A stretch of 64,000 bases of DNA, from positions 4,375,327 through 4,439,326 of the forward strand of contig NC_061817.1 of assembly GCF_021462225.1 (NCBI RefSeq), written 5' to 3'. Position numbers and translations under genes: made by a program. The notes below the pieces were generated by a model that ran no database searches, had not been told where the DNA came from, and saw nothing but the letters and a program-made list of their open reading frames with translations. This document shows positions 35,140 to 46,010 of the stretch, in pieces (the first letter of the stretch is position 1; each line of letters starts with the position of its first letter). This stretch comes from Girardinichthys multiradiatus (Eukaryota; Chordata; Actinopteri; Cyprinodontiformes; Goodeidae).

Positions 35140-35301
35140 GGCTATGTCAGGCTGAGTCACGCCACTGAGGGTCTCGGCGATGCCTCAGCTCCTGCTCACG
35201 CCACTGAGTGTCTCGGCGACGCCTCAGCTCCTATGCACGCCACTGAGGGTCTCGGCAATGCCTCAGCTCCTGCTCACGCCACTGGGGGTCTCGGCGACGC
35301 C
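35140..35301 (+). repeat. 39-bp minisatellite, nearly four units
   Basis: Units start at CACGCCACTGAGGGTCTCGG and repeat every 39 bases. Read in one frame they give the 13-residue unit HATEGLGDASAPA. The same unit, in the opposite orientation, fills 44775-45260 inside the LTR element. The array stops exactly where the retroviral LTR begins at 35302. Confidence 0.85.
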
Positions 35302-35684
35302 TGTTATGGAAATTTTAGTGCCTTGCTTGATTTGCTCCTTGATACTCTACAGGAACTGACAAAAGTATTAGAACCCCTCTGTGTTGTTCTATTTTTCTTT
35401 GTTCAGTCTTAGAGTAATGGTTTCTCGGGCTTCTGCTTGCAGCTGTGTGAGATAATATGTATGCCACACTGTTAAGATTATGTCTAGGGCAACAGGTCTC
35501 ATGAGAGTCACCTTGAAAACTGTTGTAGCTTATAGGAGAACTTTTACTTTGTCTGGTCAGAATGTTTTGGCAGCACTACTGAGCACATCTGCAATGCTGT
35601 AAAATCCTTCTCTCTTGCAAGATTAAAATAAAGCTGATCCTGAGTGACAACCATCAGTTTCTGGATGCAAATTTTTCTACAACA
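35302..35684 (+). mobile_element. Retroviral 5' LTR
   Basis: Begins TGTTATGG and ends CTACAACA, so the ends are short inverted copies (TGTT and AACA). AATAAA at 35627-35632 is placed as a polyadenylation signal near the R/U5 border. A primer-binding-like site follows three bases after the end. No second LTR copy is present in the window, and the left flank is a minisatellite, so a target duplication cannot be checked. Confidence 0.7.
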
Positions 35685-35687
35685 ATT

Positions 35688-35705
35688 TGGCATCACGAAC
35701 AGGAT
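35688..35705 (+). promoter_or_regulatory. Putative tRNA primer-binding site
   Basis: TGGCATCACGAACAGGAT starts with TGG, complementary to the CCA end of a tRNA, three bases after the LTR. I do not name the tRNA. The position is as expected for initiation of minus-strand DNA synthesis. Confidence 0.65.
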
Positions 35706-35920
35706 TCCTTGACTAATTTACTCTGGGGACATCGACGAAGAAGTGCCAGGTGCCAGCCTTGGAAGAGATTCCTTGCCTTTACCCCGCTTAGTGTTACAGG
35801 GACGGAGGACTTCTGCGTCGAGGTTCCTGGGAGACTCAGCACTGGAATCCAGAAAGAACCTAATTTTTTTTTTTCCCAGAGTGGAGACGTCTGCAGGTTT
35901 TAAAGGAATATTCCCCCATT

Positions 35921-35931
35921 TACCAGTAAGT
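35921..35931 (+). promoter_or_regulatory. Leader splice donor candidate
   Basis: CCA/GTAAGTAA is a near-consensus 5' splice site 30 bases before the gag-like start. Retroviruses use a donor in this place to make the subgenomic env message. Confidence 0.5.
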
Positions 35932-35955
35932 AAAGAGTGTGGCAAGGCTGTCAGT

Positions 35956-36573
35956 ATGGGACAGCGGTTTAGTTCTAAGGGATTATCTCCTCCTCCCCAG
36001 GGAGAAACGTTCGATTTTATGGTAAAAAAATATGGTCCACAAAGGACTGAGTGCATAAATAAATGGGTCAAAGAATTTAACTTTCCTGCAGGGGGTTCAT
36101 ACAATCTTACAGTTTTACAGAGGGTTGAAGAAGCTATAAAAGAAAAGGAGGAAAAATTAGACGGACAAAAGAAAATAGATCAAAAAGATTACCAGGATAT
36201 GAAAAAATATAAAGCATGCTTAAAATGTTGGAAAATTGAAGCTGATAAGATGTTATCTTACTGTCAAAACCTGTCGACTGTGCTTTCTCAAGTTTCACAG
36301 ATGGTGATAGCGACACTACCTGAGACAGCCACATCTCCCCTCCATTCTTTGGTGCCAGGCGACTGGGTTCTGGTCAGAGAGTTTAGGAGGAAACACTGGA
36401 AGTCCAGGCGCTGGAGAGGACCATTTCAGATCCTGCTGGTCACCCACACTGCTGTGAAGGTGGCAGAGCGAATCCGTGGATACCCGCATCGCATTGCAAA
36501 AAGATTCCAGCTCCTCAGGATCCCCAGGATCCAAAGAATCTTTTACCTGGATCATCTCCTGCTTAACATGTGA
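35956..36573 (+). pseudogene. Internally deleted provirus: gag matrix fused in frame to integrase carboxy end
   Basis: From the ATG at 35956 a 205-codon frame is open. Residues 1 to about 110 look like a retroviral matrix region: MGQ at the start gives a myristoylation glycine, followed by an acidic/basic helical stretch (RVEEAIKEKEEKLDGQKK). From about residue 132 the sequence is the integrase carboxy-terminal domain: LVPGDWVLVREFRRKHWKSR, then RWRGPFQILLVTHTAVKV, the GPY/F-type fold. Everything between (most of gag, protease, reverse transcriptase, RNase H, integrase core) is missing, yet the frame is kept across the junction near 36300-36345. After the domain the frame leaves the family sequence, probably by a frameshift near 36480. 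No env or 3' LTR was found downstream. The frame can also be read from 35743, but the leader position favours 35956. Confidence 0.7.
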
Positions 36574-37494
36574 GGACAAGTTGAAACTGGATTTTCTGAT
36601 AAAAACATCTGGTTAGAATGGATTACATTTACTGCTAAAACCAATATGTCCACTATTATGTCCACTATAATATACAGCGCTTAGCAAACATTACCAGAGA
36701 TGTAATAGTTTTACCACTTTGCACAATTTGTTTTTATATGTTGTTTCTTATTAACAGCCTGTGGCTCCTCTCTATGCCCAAGTACTATCTAACCAAACAG
36801 CTTACTTTGCAATGAAAAGATTGCTCAAACTCAAAGGGGAAGGAGTGTGAGATTAGAATATAGCAAATATATTTGAAATCTATTGTTTTGGTTATGAGGT
36901 GTTGGTGTGTGTGTGTGTGGGGGGGGGGGGGTAACATTAGAATTACTAAAACTGACTAAGTCTACATGTTGAAGGGAGTGATCGCATATTTTAAATCCAT
37001 AAGTGGGCAGAAACAAAAGTTGTACTTGCTGTATTGTATTCTGACACTATGCACATGTAGGTTGAATAGTGATATTTATAATTGACCAAACAATTCATAA
37101 TTACTTTTAAAGTATCCTAAATGGTGACACTTTTGTTCTAAGGTTAAAAAAAAAAAAAGCAGTAGTAACATTTCTTAATTTTTAACTTGAATACAACTAT
37201 TTTCAAACGTTAACATTTGTAACAGTTATGAGTGTGAATGTAGGTTCCTTAAAGTAGCAATGATACCATAAACCTCTTTTTTGAGGTGATAAATAAATTA
37301 TTTTTGCAAGAAAATATTTGCATTCAGTTTTCTACCAACGTTTCTCATCAAGCACGGTTGAAGAGAACAAAATTATCCCGTTCCAAGAAGTGCCAGGAGG
37401 TTATGGGTCCATGCTGAGAGGGATGGGAAACATTTGGAGACACGCCTCTCTTTTGTCATATTATTTAACTATCCCACCCCTCCTCCTCTTTAGA
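36574..37494. other. Spacer between the provirus remnant and aoc2; GT/G microsatellite
   Basis: No gene. A GT repeat followed by a run of G lies at about 36902-36932. The last 250 bases should contain the aoc2 promoter or its 5' untranslated exon. I see no TATA box in a convincing place. A pyrimidine-rich run ending CTTTAG at 37493 is a possible splice acceptor for a 5' untranslated exon. Confidence 0.45.
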
Positions 37495-37521
37495 ATGCAT
37501 GCGTGTCTTTTCTACACATAG
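37495..37521 (+). promoter_or_regulatory. Short upstream open reading frame before aoc2
   Basis: ATG at 37495 opens eight codons and stops with TAG at 37519-37521, six bases before the aoc2 ATG. If this region is in the mature message it could reduce initiation at the main start. Transcription start is unknown, so this is a candidate only. Confidence 0.4.
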
Positions 37522-37527
37522 TGCGTA

Positions 37528-39100
37528 ATGGTAGAACGGAGAATGAACTCCCTTGTAAAATGGGCGCTCATCATTTTTGGACTCATCTCTGTCATTCTGA
37601 ACATCGTACTGATCGGCATTCACTCAGGCAGGGTGCCCAAATGTTCGGCTCTGCGTGTCCACCCACTGAAGAGTGAACACGATGAACGCAGCCTCGTGTT
37701 TGCTGATCTCACTCAAGAGGAGTACTTGCAAGTCCAGCAGTACATGCTCAAACAGAGGGATCTGGATATCTCCACCAGTCAAACCACTAAGCCATCGGAT
37801 AACTTTTTATTTCTAATTGATCTCTCACTACCAAAGAAATCGGAGGCTGTGGCTTACTTAGATGGGAAAGGTCAAAAGCCAATAAGAGAAGCAACAGTGG
37901 TGGTCTTCTATGGCTCGAAGAGCTTCATTAAGGAGTATGTGGTAGGGCCTCTTCCCAACCCGACATACCGCAGAGATGTGACTAAGGAGAGATACAACAT
38001 GGATTTACCGATCAATAAGCGCCTGGTTACCATTGGGGAGTACAATCTGATGTTTAAATTTTTTGAGACAGAGGTATTTTCTAAGTTAGCGAAACTCCTT
38101 AAAGAGAGCTTTGGTGTGGATAATGAAAAACGCTTGACGGCTTTCGAGCAAATGCCCCGGGGCCTTCGGTCAGGGGACAGAAAAACTTGGGTTTCTTTCT
38201 TTAGGGACATGAGCGGCATGTACATTCACCCAGTGGGCTTCGAGGTGCTGCTGAACCACGAAAGCGTAAACGCATCTCAGTGGAAAGTGGAGAAGCTGCT
38301 TTATAACGGCAAATATTTTAACACGGTGGAAGAACTTAAGATGGAATATAATAATGGAAAAGTGAAAAAAATTGTCTACAAGGAATCTCCTGATTACGGT
38401 TCTCTTAAACCTAGAAAAAAGCCGCTGCAGCTCCCACCCCAGCAATTTTATTCAGAAGGGAAGCGTTACAGCATCGGGTACAACCACGTCCTCTACCTGG
38501 ACTGGAGCTTTGCTTTTGGACTCAGTTCCCTCACAGGTATGAGAGTGTTTGATGTGAGGTTCAATGGTGAAAGAATTGCCTATGAAATAAGCGTGCAGGA
38601 GGCAATGTCGGTGTATGGATCAGTGACACCAGGGATGATTCTCACTAAGTTTTTGGATTCAAGTATTGGAATCGGTCGCTTCGCACATGAGCTAGTTCGT
38701 GGTGTAGATTGTCCCTATAACGCCGACTATGTTGACACATACCGTTACATCGATGTCTCGGTCCCAGTCAGGTTTAGGAACTCAATATGCATATTTGAGC
38801 ACAACATGGGTCAGCCCCTAAGAAGACACTTCGCCGATTTTTTCCACAACAGCTATGGAGGGATGGTAAACAGCGCTTTAATCTTCAGAACGATCACAGC
38901 TATAGGGAATTATGACTACATGTGGGATTTCATCTTTTATCAAAGTGGATCGGTTGAAGCCAAAGTGCACGCCACTGGCTACATCTCATCTTCTTACCTG
39001 GTAGACGGCAATCTGAAGTACGGACACCAAGTGGCAGAAAATGTCCTCGGCAATATTCATACGCACTTCATCAACTTCAAGGTGGACCTAGATGTGGCAG
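37528..39100 (+). CDS. aoc2: Membrane primary amine oxidase, coding exon 1
   Basis: Encodes residues 1-524 plus one base of a copper, topaquinone-dependent amine oxidase, which turns primary amines, oxygen and water into aldehyde, ammonia and hydrogen peroxide. Residues 10-31 (VKWALIIFGLISVILNIVLI) form a signal anchor, so this is a type II ectoenzyme, not secreted diamine oxidase. N2 and N3 domains lead to the catalytic domain. The catalytic base is D377 (FLDSSIGIG). The tyrosine that becomes topaquinone is Y462 (GNYDYMWDF). Copper ligands are H511 and H513 (IHTHF). G460, two before the cofactor, matches the glycine of AOC2 where AOC3/VAP-1 has leucine. The start has G at -3 and +4, and the exon ends GGCAG/GTAAGA in phase 1. 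Reading on to 39231 is intron. AOC3-like naming remains possible. Confidence 0.95.
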
Positions 39101-40300
39101 GTAAGAAGCAGCATAGTATTACATTATTTGGTAAATGTCTGTCTGATACTGAGTACATATGGGGTGCTGTTTGTAAAGTTACACCGTCACAAATTGACAG
39201 CAATATTGTGAGTTATTTAGCTCCAAACTAAATAAATATTTAGTGTTTAAACTAAATATTTAGCTCCGGGCCTAAACATTTAGCTTCCTAATATAATTTT
39301 ATTTTAGAGCAAAATATTTATTTTGTTAATTAAATATTTCATTTGTTAATTAAATATTTAGTTTGGAATGGTGGCATTTATAAATGTATAAATGGCATAG
39401 TGAAAAAATGACTATGAAAAATGAACTCCCATTTCTTTCTGTTGACCCAAAATATTGCTGTCAGCTTTTGAATGGGTAACTTTACAAACGACACCCCATA
39501 AGTAGATATAGGATCATCTAAGTGCCCTCTGGTAATGAATGCTCCGTTATCCTTTTTTATGTTTAAATATGCGCAAAACATGACAGCTGAAATATCTCTG
39601 CTCATAAATCAAATTGTCTAAGACAATTTATCTCTCAGGTAGGAAAAATACATTTTCTAAACTGTTTTGTCCAGATCCGGCTCGTCTGGCAGCAAATCTA
39701 AAAACATTAAACATGTACTCTGGTAGTTATTATTTAGATATTTTTTCTTCTATTTTTAGAAGAAAAATTTTAAATACCTCCTCAAAATTCTCTTAATGAA
39801 AAAACTGTATTCTGTCTAGATTCTGTTGATTAGGGTGTATTACAGGTGAACTGGTTTTCCCTGTGTCCAAAAGTCATTTTGACTGGTTTTGGAGATAATA
39901 TATTATTAATGTCACATTTTAGGATTCAATGACCACAGAGGGTAAAATTAAGAATTTTCCAGGTTTATAAATATAGTTGTCTATAAATGACGAATTATCT
40001 GTTTTAGGCACTACAACAGATAAAAGTCAGCAAATTCACATAAAAAACACTCCTGGACAATACAGAACAAAGAAAGTAAGCACTAAGCACTCAGAAAAAA
40101 GAAACTTTCCCCCGACATGTCTGTGCGCTTCACTGAACACTGGAGAAAACTAAAGTTCCTTTTAACCCATGAGAAAAGAATTGGGAAATTAATTTAAATA
40201 ATTGTTTTTCTACATTTCTAATAAAATACAAAACTGTTTTACATGTATGAAGCAATACCCAAAAAGATAAACACTTATATTGGTCTATTATACTGACAGG
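39101..40300. other. Start of aoc2 intron 1, no further feature
   Basis: Begins with donor GTAAGA. It contains repeated TAAATATTTAG words at 39220-39365 and otherwise A+T-rich sequence. No exon is needed between exon 1 and exon 2 because they join in phase. Confidence 0.6.
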
Positions 40301-40333
40301 GTTACATCCAGGTTTAGCTACACACGCACAACT

Positions 40334-42313
40334 ATGGGCACACTAAAGTTTGTTACATGGAATGTGCATGGAGCCAGCACCAGAGAGAAAAACTTAAAGA
40401 TTTTTAACCAACTTAAAAGACCACAGGCAGTCGTCCTATTACAAGAGATTCATAAATTTGCCACAGCTGCAAATTATCCTAATTTCCTAATTTGTTTTCT
40501 GGGGGAGTAGCAATTTTAATTCACCAAAATGTTAACTTTACATCATTAGACAATTACAGATCCAGAGGGTAGATTTATCATAATAAAAACATCTATACAT
40601 AACCAAAAGTTATGTATTGTCAGTGTATATGCCCCAAATGTTGATAACCCCCATTTTCCCATACTTTTATTTCTGCACTGTCTGAAAACTTGGATTGCTC
40701 ACTTCTTCTTGGAGGCAACCTCAGCTATAGTCTAAATGAAGAAATAGACTGGTTGAATACAAGAAGATAAATATAGTTAAACAACACATGAGTGATTACG
40801 GACTTTGTGATGCATCTTTGAGATCTCTTCACCCTAACCGTCAACAATATACTTTCTTCTCACATGTCCATCACTTTTACTCTCATCTGGAATATTTCTT
40901 AGTCAGCAGTATGTATGGGGAGTGGGAGTGTGTGTACCATTGTTGACTGACATTTTAGACAATGAGATACACCCTATAGCTGTCAGAGATCTTGCTCCTG
41001 CCTCTTTAACTGCCTCTTTAAGTAAATAAAAAGCAAAAGCTAAAGGTTTAATACATCTTTGCGTAAGGATAAAGATTTTATCAAATATTTTAAAGAACAG
41101 TGGACTTCATATTTGGAGTATGATGGCCTGCCCATTCGTTCTCTGGGAGGCCAGGAAAGCAGTGATCAGAAGTAAAATAATCTAATTCTCATTACATAGG
41201 AAGACAAATAAAAAAAAAACACACATTAGATGACAAAATAAGATGGCACCATTAAATTGTTAGAAGCTTCTCAAGAAAAGAAAAGGCTGGGGAAAACGTG
41301 TAAAGTAAAACTAATTAAGTTAAATAATTGACAAAAAAAAAAAAAAATTCTTAGTACGAAGACTTCAAATAGAAAACTTTGAACATGGCAATAAATCAGG
41401 TAACTTTTTAGCTAACCAGCTAACAGCTAGTGCTGTTAAAGACTCGATACAGACAGATACTGACACTGATTTCTGGATAAAGTAACACTTGCTAAATTAT
41501 CAGATAGTCAAGCGATGACCCTGGATTCTCCAATGACATCAGCTGAAATCTAGGAAGCCCTCAAAAGCTTAACAAATAAAAAGGCTCGAGCCCCAGATGG
41601 ATTTCCAGCAGAGTTCTACAAAGAATTCTGGAATATTATGGCATCAACAGTCCACAGAATGTTGCAGGAAACCTAAGAAAATGGCTGACTTCCACCAAAT
41701 ATAAATTCTGCCAACATTACTCTTCTGTTAAAACCAGGCAAAAACACTATACTTCCTACCAGCTATCATCCCATATCCCTTTTTAACGATCTTAAAATAT
41801 TCTGTAAAGCCTGGAAATAAAGACTAGAAAAGGTAACTCCTCTCATAATACATCCTGACCAAACTGATTTATAAAAGGGAGGTAATCATCCACAAATTCA
41901 AGCAGATTAGTTCATTTAATAGATAATAACTGCATGAATATCAAACATAAAATCAGTCTCTATGCCGATGATGTATTACTTTTTCTCCAGCACTCACAAA
42001 CCTTACCTCTTCTAGGTAATTGGACTAATTAATTCTTAAGAGTTTCAGATTATACAATAAATAAATTGGTTAAAATCTACAGTTCTTCCAATTAATTGTT
42101 CTTTCCACAATTACATTAATACACAACTATAGTCAGGGAAAATTACATATTTGGGTATCAATGTTTCTCCTGTATTGGATAATTTAACAAAACTAAACCT
42201 CATCCTGCTTTTACAAAAAGTGGAAATTGAACTTTACACACTGGAGTTGTAAAGGAATTAAATACCTGGAACATATACTTGAAAGAATTCGTTTCATCCC
42301 GTTTAACAGATTA
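40334..42313 (+). pseudogene. L1-type LINE ORF2, first part (in aoc2 intron 1)
   Basis: The ATG at 40334 opens an apurinic-type endonuclease (MGTLKFVTWNVHGASTREKN, then VVLLQEIHK). Later words are VSVYAPNVDNPHFP (about 40620-40670) and, in the reverse transcriptase, KKARAPDGFPAEFYKEFWNI (about 41580-41640), then NSANITLLLKPGKN. The catalytic box is LYADDVLLFLQHSQTLP with YADD at 41961-41972. Many stops and internal deletions show an old, inactive copy. These words place it in the L1 clade, as in the fish Swimmer-like L1 lines (inference). The sequence is cut at 42313 by another LINE and continues at 43870. Confidence 0.8.
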
Positions 42314-43864
42314 GAATCAGAATCAGAATCAGAAAAGCTTTATTGCCAAGTACGTTTTTGGACATACAAGGAATTTGTTTTGGCATAGTCGGTGCAATAC
42401 AGTACAAATTAAACAGTACAAACATATCTACAATATAATATAAATATAAGTGCACAGTTTTAAGTGAGTGAGAGTAAATATAGAGCAGTATAAGATGCAA
42501 GAGCAATACAACAGTGCAGATGATCATTGTGCAAGTAAAGCAGTGCAAGTAAGCAGGAGTCCAAGCTGAGCGTTAATGTAACGCATAGAGTTACAGGTTA
42601 CAGGTGTCCTGTCAGCAAAAAAGGGGGGTGTGGGTGAAAGGGAGAGTGTCAGTGTGGTTTCCGGGCTTTGTTAACCAGGCTGGTGGCAGATGGGAAAAAA
42701 CTGTTCTTGTGGCGTGAGGTTTTGGTCCGGATGGACCGCAGCCTCCTGCCAGAGGGGAGAGTCTCAAAGAGTCTGTGACCGGGGTGGGAGGGATCAGCCA
42801 GAATCTTCCCTGCCCGCTTCAGGGTCCTGGAGGTGTACAGTTCCTGGAGCGACAGTAGACTGCAGCCAATCACCTTCTCAGCAGACCGAATGACACGCTG
42901 CAGCCTGCCCTTATCCTTGGCTGTAGCAGCGGCGTACCAGATGGTGATGGAGGAGGTGAGGATGGACTCAATGATGGCTGTGTAGAAGTGCACCATCATA
43001 GTCTTTGGCAGGTTGAATTTCTTCAGCTGCCGCAGGAAGAACATCCTCTGCTGGGCTTTCTTGATGAGGGAGCTGATGTTTGGCTCCCACTTGAGATCCT
43101 GGGAGATGATGGTTCCCAGGAAGCGGAAAGATTCCACAGTGTCAATTGTGGAGTCACAGAGGGTGATGGGGGCAGGTGGGGCTGGGTTCTGCCTGAAGTT
43201 CACAACCATCTCCACTGTCTTTAGAGCGTTGAGCTCAAGGCTGTTCTGGCTGCACCAGTCCAACAGATGGTCCACCTCCCATCTGTATGCGGACTCGTCA
43301 CCATCAGAGATGAGTCCGATCAGGGTGGTGTCGTCCGCAAACTTCAGAAGCTTGACAGACTGGTGACTGGAGGTGCAGCTGTTGGTGTAAAGGGAGAAGA
43401 GCAGAGGAGAGAGAACACAGCCTTGGGGGGAACCGGTGCTGATGGTCAGGGAGTCAGAGACGTGCTTCCCCAGCCTCCCGCGCTGCTTCCTGTCAGACAG
43501 GAAGTCAGTGATCCACCTGCAGGTGGAGTCGGGCACACTCAGCTGGGAGAGCTTCTCCTGTAGCAGAACTGGGACGATGGTGTTGAAGGCAGAGCTGAAA
43601 TCCACAAACAGGATCCTGGCATAGGTTCCTGTGGAGTCCAGGTGCCGGAGGATGAAGTGAAGGGCTAGGTTGACTGCATCATCTACAGACCTGTTGGCTC
43701 TGTAGGCAAACTGCAGGGGGTCCAGGAGGGGGTCGGTGATGTCTTTTAGGTGTGAGAGCACAAGGCGCTCAAAGGACTTCATCACCACAGAGGTCAGGGC
43801 AACGGGTCTGAAGTCATTAAGCCCTGTGGTCCTTGGCTTCTTGGGAACAGGGACGATGGTGGAG
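42314..43864 (-). pseudogene. 5'-truncated LINE inserted in the L1 element
   Basis: Flanked by GATTA on both sides (42309-42313 and 43865-43869). Removing it restores the L1 frame. On the - strand a 379-codon frame (43788-42649) is intact: reverse transcriptase words SFERLVLSHLKDITDPLLDP, then LFVDFSSAFNTIVP, then STGSPQGCVLSPLLFSLYT, and the catalytic KFADDTTLI. The thumb and carboxy part follow (FRFLGTIISQDLKWEPNI, ending HKNSFFPSATSLVNKA). The 3' UTR ends with a run of AATCAG at 42314-42332. The endonuclease half and ORF1 are lost to 5' truncation. The clean frame suggests a fairly recent insertion. L2/CR1-group placement is inferred. Confidence 0.9.
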
Positions 43865-43869
43865 GATTA

Positions 43870-43945
43870 ACCAATATTATACTATATGTGATGGAACAGA
43901 ATAAATTTTTAAAATATCAGCAAATTAAATCAAAATGAATAAACA
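43870..43945 (+). pseudogene. L1-type LINE ORF2, middle sliver
   Basis: 76 bases of L1 sequence between the two insertions. Read with its flanks it gives FNRL/TNIILYVMEQNKF and KYQQIKSKMN/KQNKF without a frame break, showing that both insertions were clean. Confidence 0.8.
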
Positions 43946-44494
43946 TGTCACGGTTCTGTCACGGTTTACTTGGAATTGGACCCCACAATGCAGACGAGCA
44001 GGCAGCGTGATGGTAAGTGAAGAAAAGGTTTAATTACAAAAACTCACACTCAGCAGGAGGCAGGAACAAAACAAACGGGCAGGAAAGACAGGCATGGCAT
44101 GATCAAAAAAAAAGACAAGACTTGGTTAGAGAGCTAGACATGAGAATGAGAGTGAAAGATGTTTCCGCAAAGACTAACAGAACAGGTGTGAATATATGGT
44201 GTGAAAACCAGGTGGAGTAAGGAGACAGATTAACTTGAAGCAGGTGAACTGAACAAACTTAATTAACAGAACAAAACATGACTGGAGCTAAACAGAGACT
44301 CTTGAACACAAACTAGAAAAACATGAAGCAAAAGCATAACCAGATCCGTAAATCAAACTTGACAAAACATGAACAAGACGACAAAACAAAAGCATGACCA
44401 GGAAAATAAACAGAAACATGATTCAAAACTTGAACAGTGAAAAACATAAGGAAAAACCCTGAAACCAAAAATCAAACAACCCTACATCATGACA
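43946..44494 (-). repeat. LTR (3' LTR in element orientation)
   Basis: Starts with a doubled TGTCACGGTTC word: the LTR proper reads TGTCACGGTTT after an 11-base duplicated start. Ends CATCATGACA. It is 549 bases, against 544 for its partner. Confidence 0.9.
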
Positions 44495-44510
44495 GAACCC
44501 CCTCCTTAAG
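44495..44510 (-). promoter_or_regulatory. Polypurine tract of the LTR element
   Basis: On the - strand AAGGAGGGGG stands just before the LTR. This is the usual primer for plus-strand DNA synthesis and defines the direction of the element. Confidence 0.7.
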
Positions 44511-44547
44511 GGCGGATACCAGACGCCCACAACAGTCCAAACAAAAA

Positions 44548-44673
44548 GAGTTCAGGCGGGCGACCAGGAGGTTGTCCCGAGCACGCACAGAGTTCAGGCG
44601 GGCGACCAGGAGGTTGTCCCGAGCGGGCACAGAGTTCAGGCGGGCGACCAGGAGGTCGTCCCGAGCAGGCACA
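44548..44673. repeat. 42-bp minisatellite, three units
   Basis: Units begin GAGTTCAGGCGGGCGACCAG at 44548, 44590 and 44632. The coding unit on the - strand is 14 residues. Confidence 0.9.
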
Positions 44674-44774
44674 GAGCCCGGCGAACCCTCAGAGGCTGAA
44701 GCAGAGCCTGGCGAACCCTCAGCTTTGGGTTCAAAAGCCAGAACGAGGACAAAACGTTCCTTAAACTCCTGCAG

Positions 44775-45260
44775 ACTAGGAACAGGAGCTGAGGCGTCGA
44801 CAGGACCCTCCGTGACGTGAGCAGGAGCTGAGGCGTCGACCGGACCCTCCATGACGTGAGCAGGAGCTGAGGTGTCGACCGGACCCTCAGTGACGTGAGC
44901 AGGAGCTGAGGCGTCGGCGAGACCCTCAGTGACGTGAGCAGGAGCTGAGGTGTCGACCGGACCCTCAGTGACGTGAGCAGGAGCTGAGGCGTCGGCCGGA
45001 CCCTCAGTGACGTGAGCAGGAGCTGAGGCGTCGGTGAGACCCTCAGTGACGTGAGCAGGAGCTGAGGCATCGGCCGGACCCTCAGTGACGTGAGCAGGAG
45101 CTGAGGCGTCGACCGGACCCTCAGTGACGTGAGCAGGAGCTGAGGCGTCGACCGGATTCTCAGTGACGTGGGCAGGAGCTGAGGCATCACCCTCAGTGGC
45201 GTGAGCAGGGGCTGAGGCGTCACCGAGACCCTCAGTGGCGTGAGCAGAGGCGTCGCCGGG
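44775..45260. repeat. 39-bp minisatellite, about twelve units
   Basis: Unit GAGCAGGAGCTGAGGCGTCG then ACCGGACCCTCAGTGACGT. Variation between units is mainly in the middle (ACCGGA, GCGAGA, GCCGGA). The coding unit on the - strand is SAPAHVTEGPVDA. The same family of units occurs at 35140-35301 in the other orientation. Confidence 0.9.
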
Positions 45261-45344
45261 GCCCCCGTTGACTTGAGCCGGGGCGTCCCTCTTACGACGT
45301 CTTCTGCGCCGTGTGGAGGGGGTTGAGGCTGACTTAGGGTCAGG

Positions 45345-45635
45345 CTGTGGTGTGTCTGGCCTGGAGTCAGGCTGAGGCTGTGGTGTGTCTGGCCTGGAGT
45401 CAGGCTGAGGCTGTGGTGTGTCTGGCCTGGAGTCAGGCTGAGGCTGTGGTGTGTCTGGCCTGGAGTCAGGCTGAGGCTGTGGTGTGTCTGGCCTGGAGTC
45501 AGGCTGAGGCTGTGGTGTGTCTGGCCTGGAGTCAGGCTGTGGTGTGTCTGGCCTGGAGTCAGGCTGTGGTGTGTCTGGCCTGGAGTCAGGCTGTGGTGTG
45601 TCTGGCCTGGAGTCAGGCTGTGGTGTGTCAGGCTG
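45345..45635. repeat. 36- and 27-bp minisatellite, about nine units
   Basis: Units of GTGTGTCTGGCCTGGAGTCA with GGCTGAGGCTGTG or GGCTGTG between. The longer form repeats on the left and the shorter on the right. On the - strand it encodes QPQPDSRPDTP or QPDSRPDTP. Confidence 0.9.
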
Positions 45636-45639
45636 TGGA

Positions 45640-46010
45640 CCTGACGTGGGCTGCTCTGCAGCAGCAGCAGCTCCCTGGAGTCCCGACGTGGGCTGCTATG
45701 CAGCAGCAGCAGCTCCCTGGAGTCCTGACGTGGGCTGCTCTGCAGCAGCAGCAGCAGCTCCCTGGAGTCCTGACGTGGGCTGCTCTGCAGCAGCAGCAGC
45801 TCCCTGGAGTCTTGACGTGGGCTGCTCTGCAGCAGCAGCAGCTCCCTGGAGTCTTGACGTGGGCTGCTCTGCAGCAGCGCCCTGGAGACTTGACGTGGGT
45901 TGCTCTGCAGCAGCGCCTTGGAGACTTGACGTGGGCTGCTCTGCAGCAGCGCCCTGGAGACTTGACGTGGGCTGCTCTGCAGCAGCGCCCTGGAGACTTG
46001 ACGTGGGTGA
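45640..46010. repeat. 36- to 45-bp minisatellite with GCA runs, about nine units
   Basis: Units of GACGTGGGCTGCTCTGCAGC followed by zero to three further AGC and then a Leu-Gln-Gly encoding end on the - strand. Units to the right are shorter. One unit has TATGCAGC for TCTGCAGC, which makes the TAG stop in the coding frame. Confidence 0.9.

Noticed and set aside
39101..39231. Extension of aoc2 exon 1 to the stop at 39231
   Set aside because: A consensus donor GTAAGA at 39101 and an in-phase exon 2 with conserved residues show this is intron.
44636..45223. 195-codon frame of TPQLLLTSLRVRS units
   Set aside because: It is the 39-bp minisatellite read in a second frame. The frame giving SAPAHVTEGPVDA joins the unique segments on both sides and is preferred.
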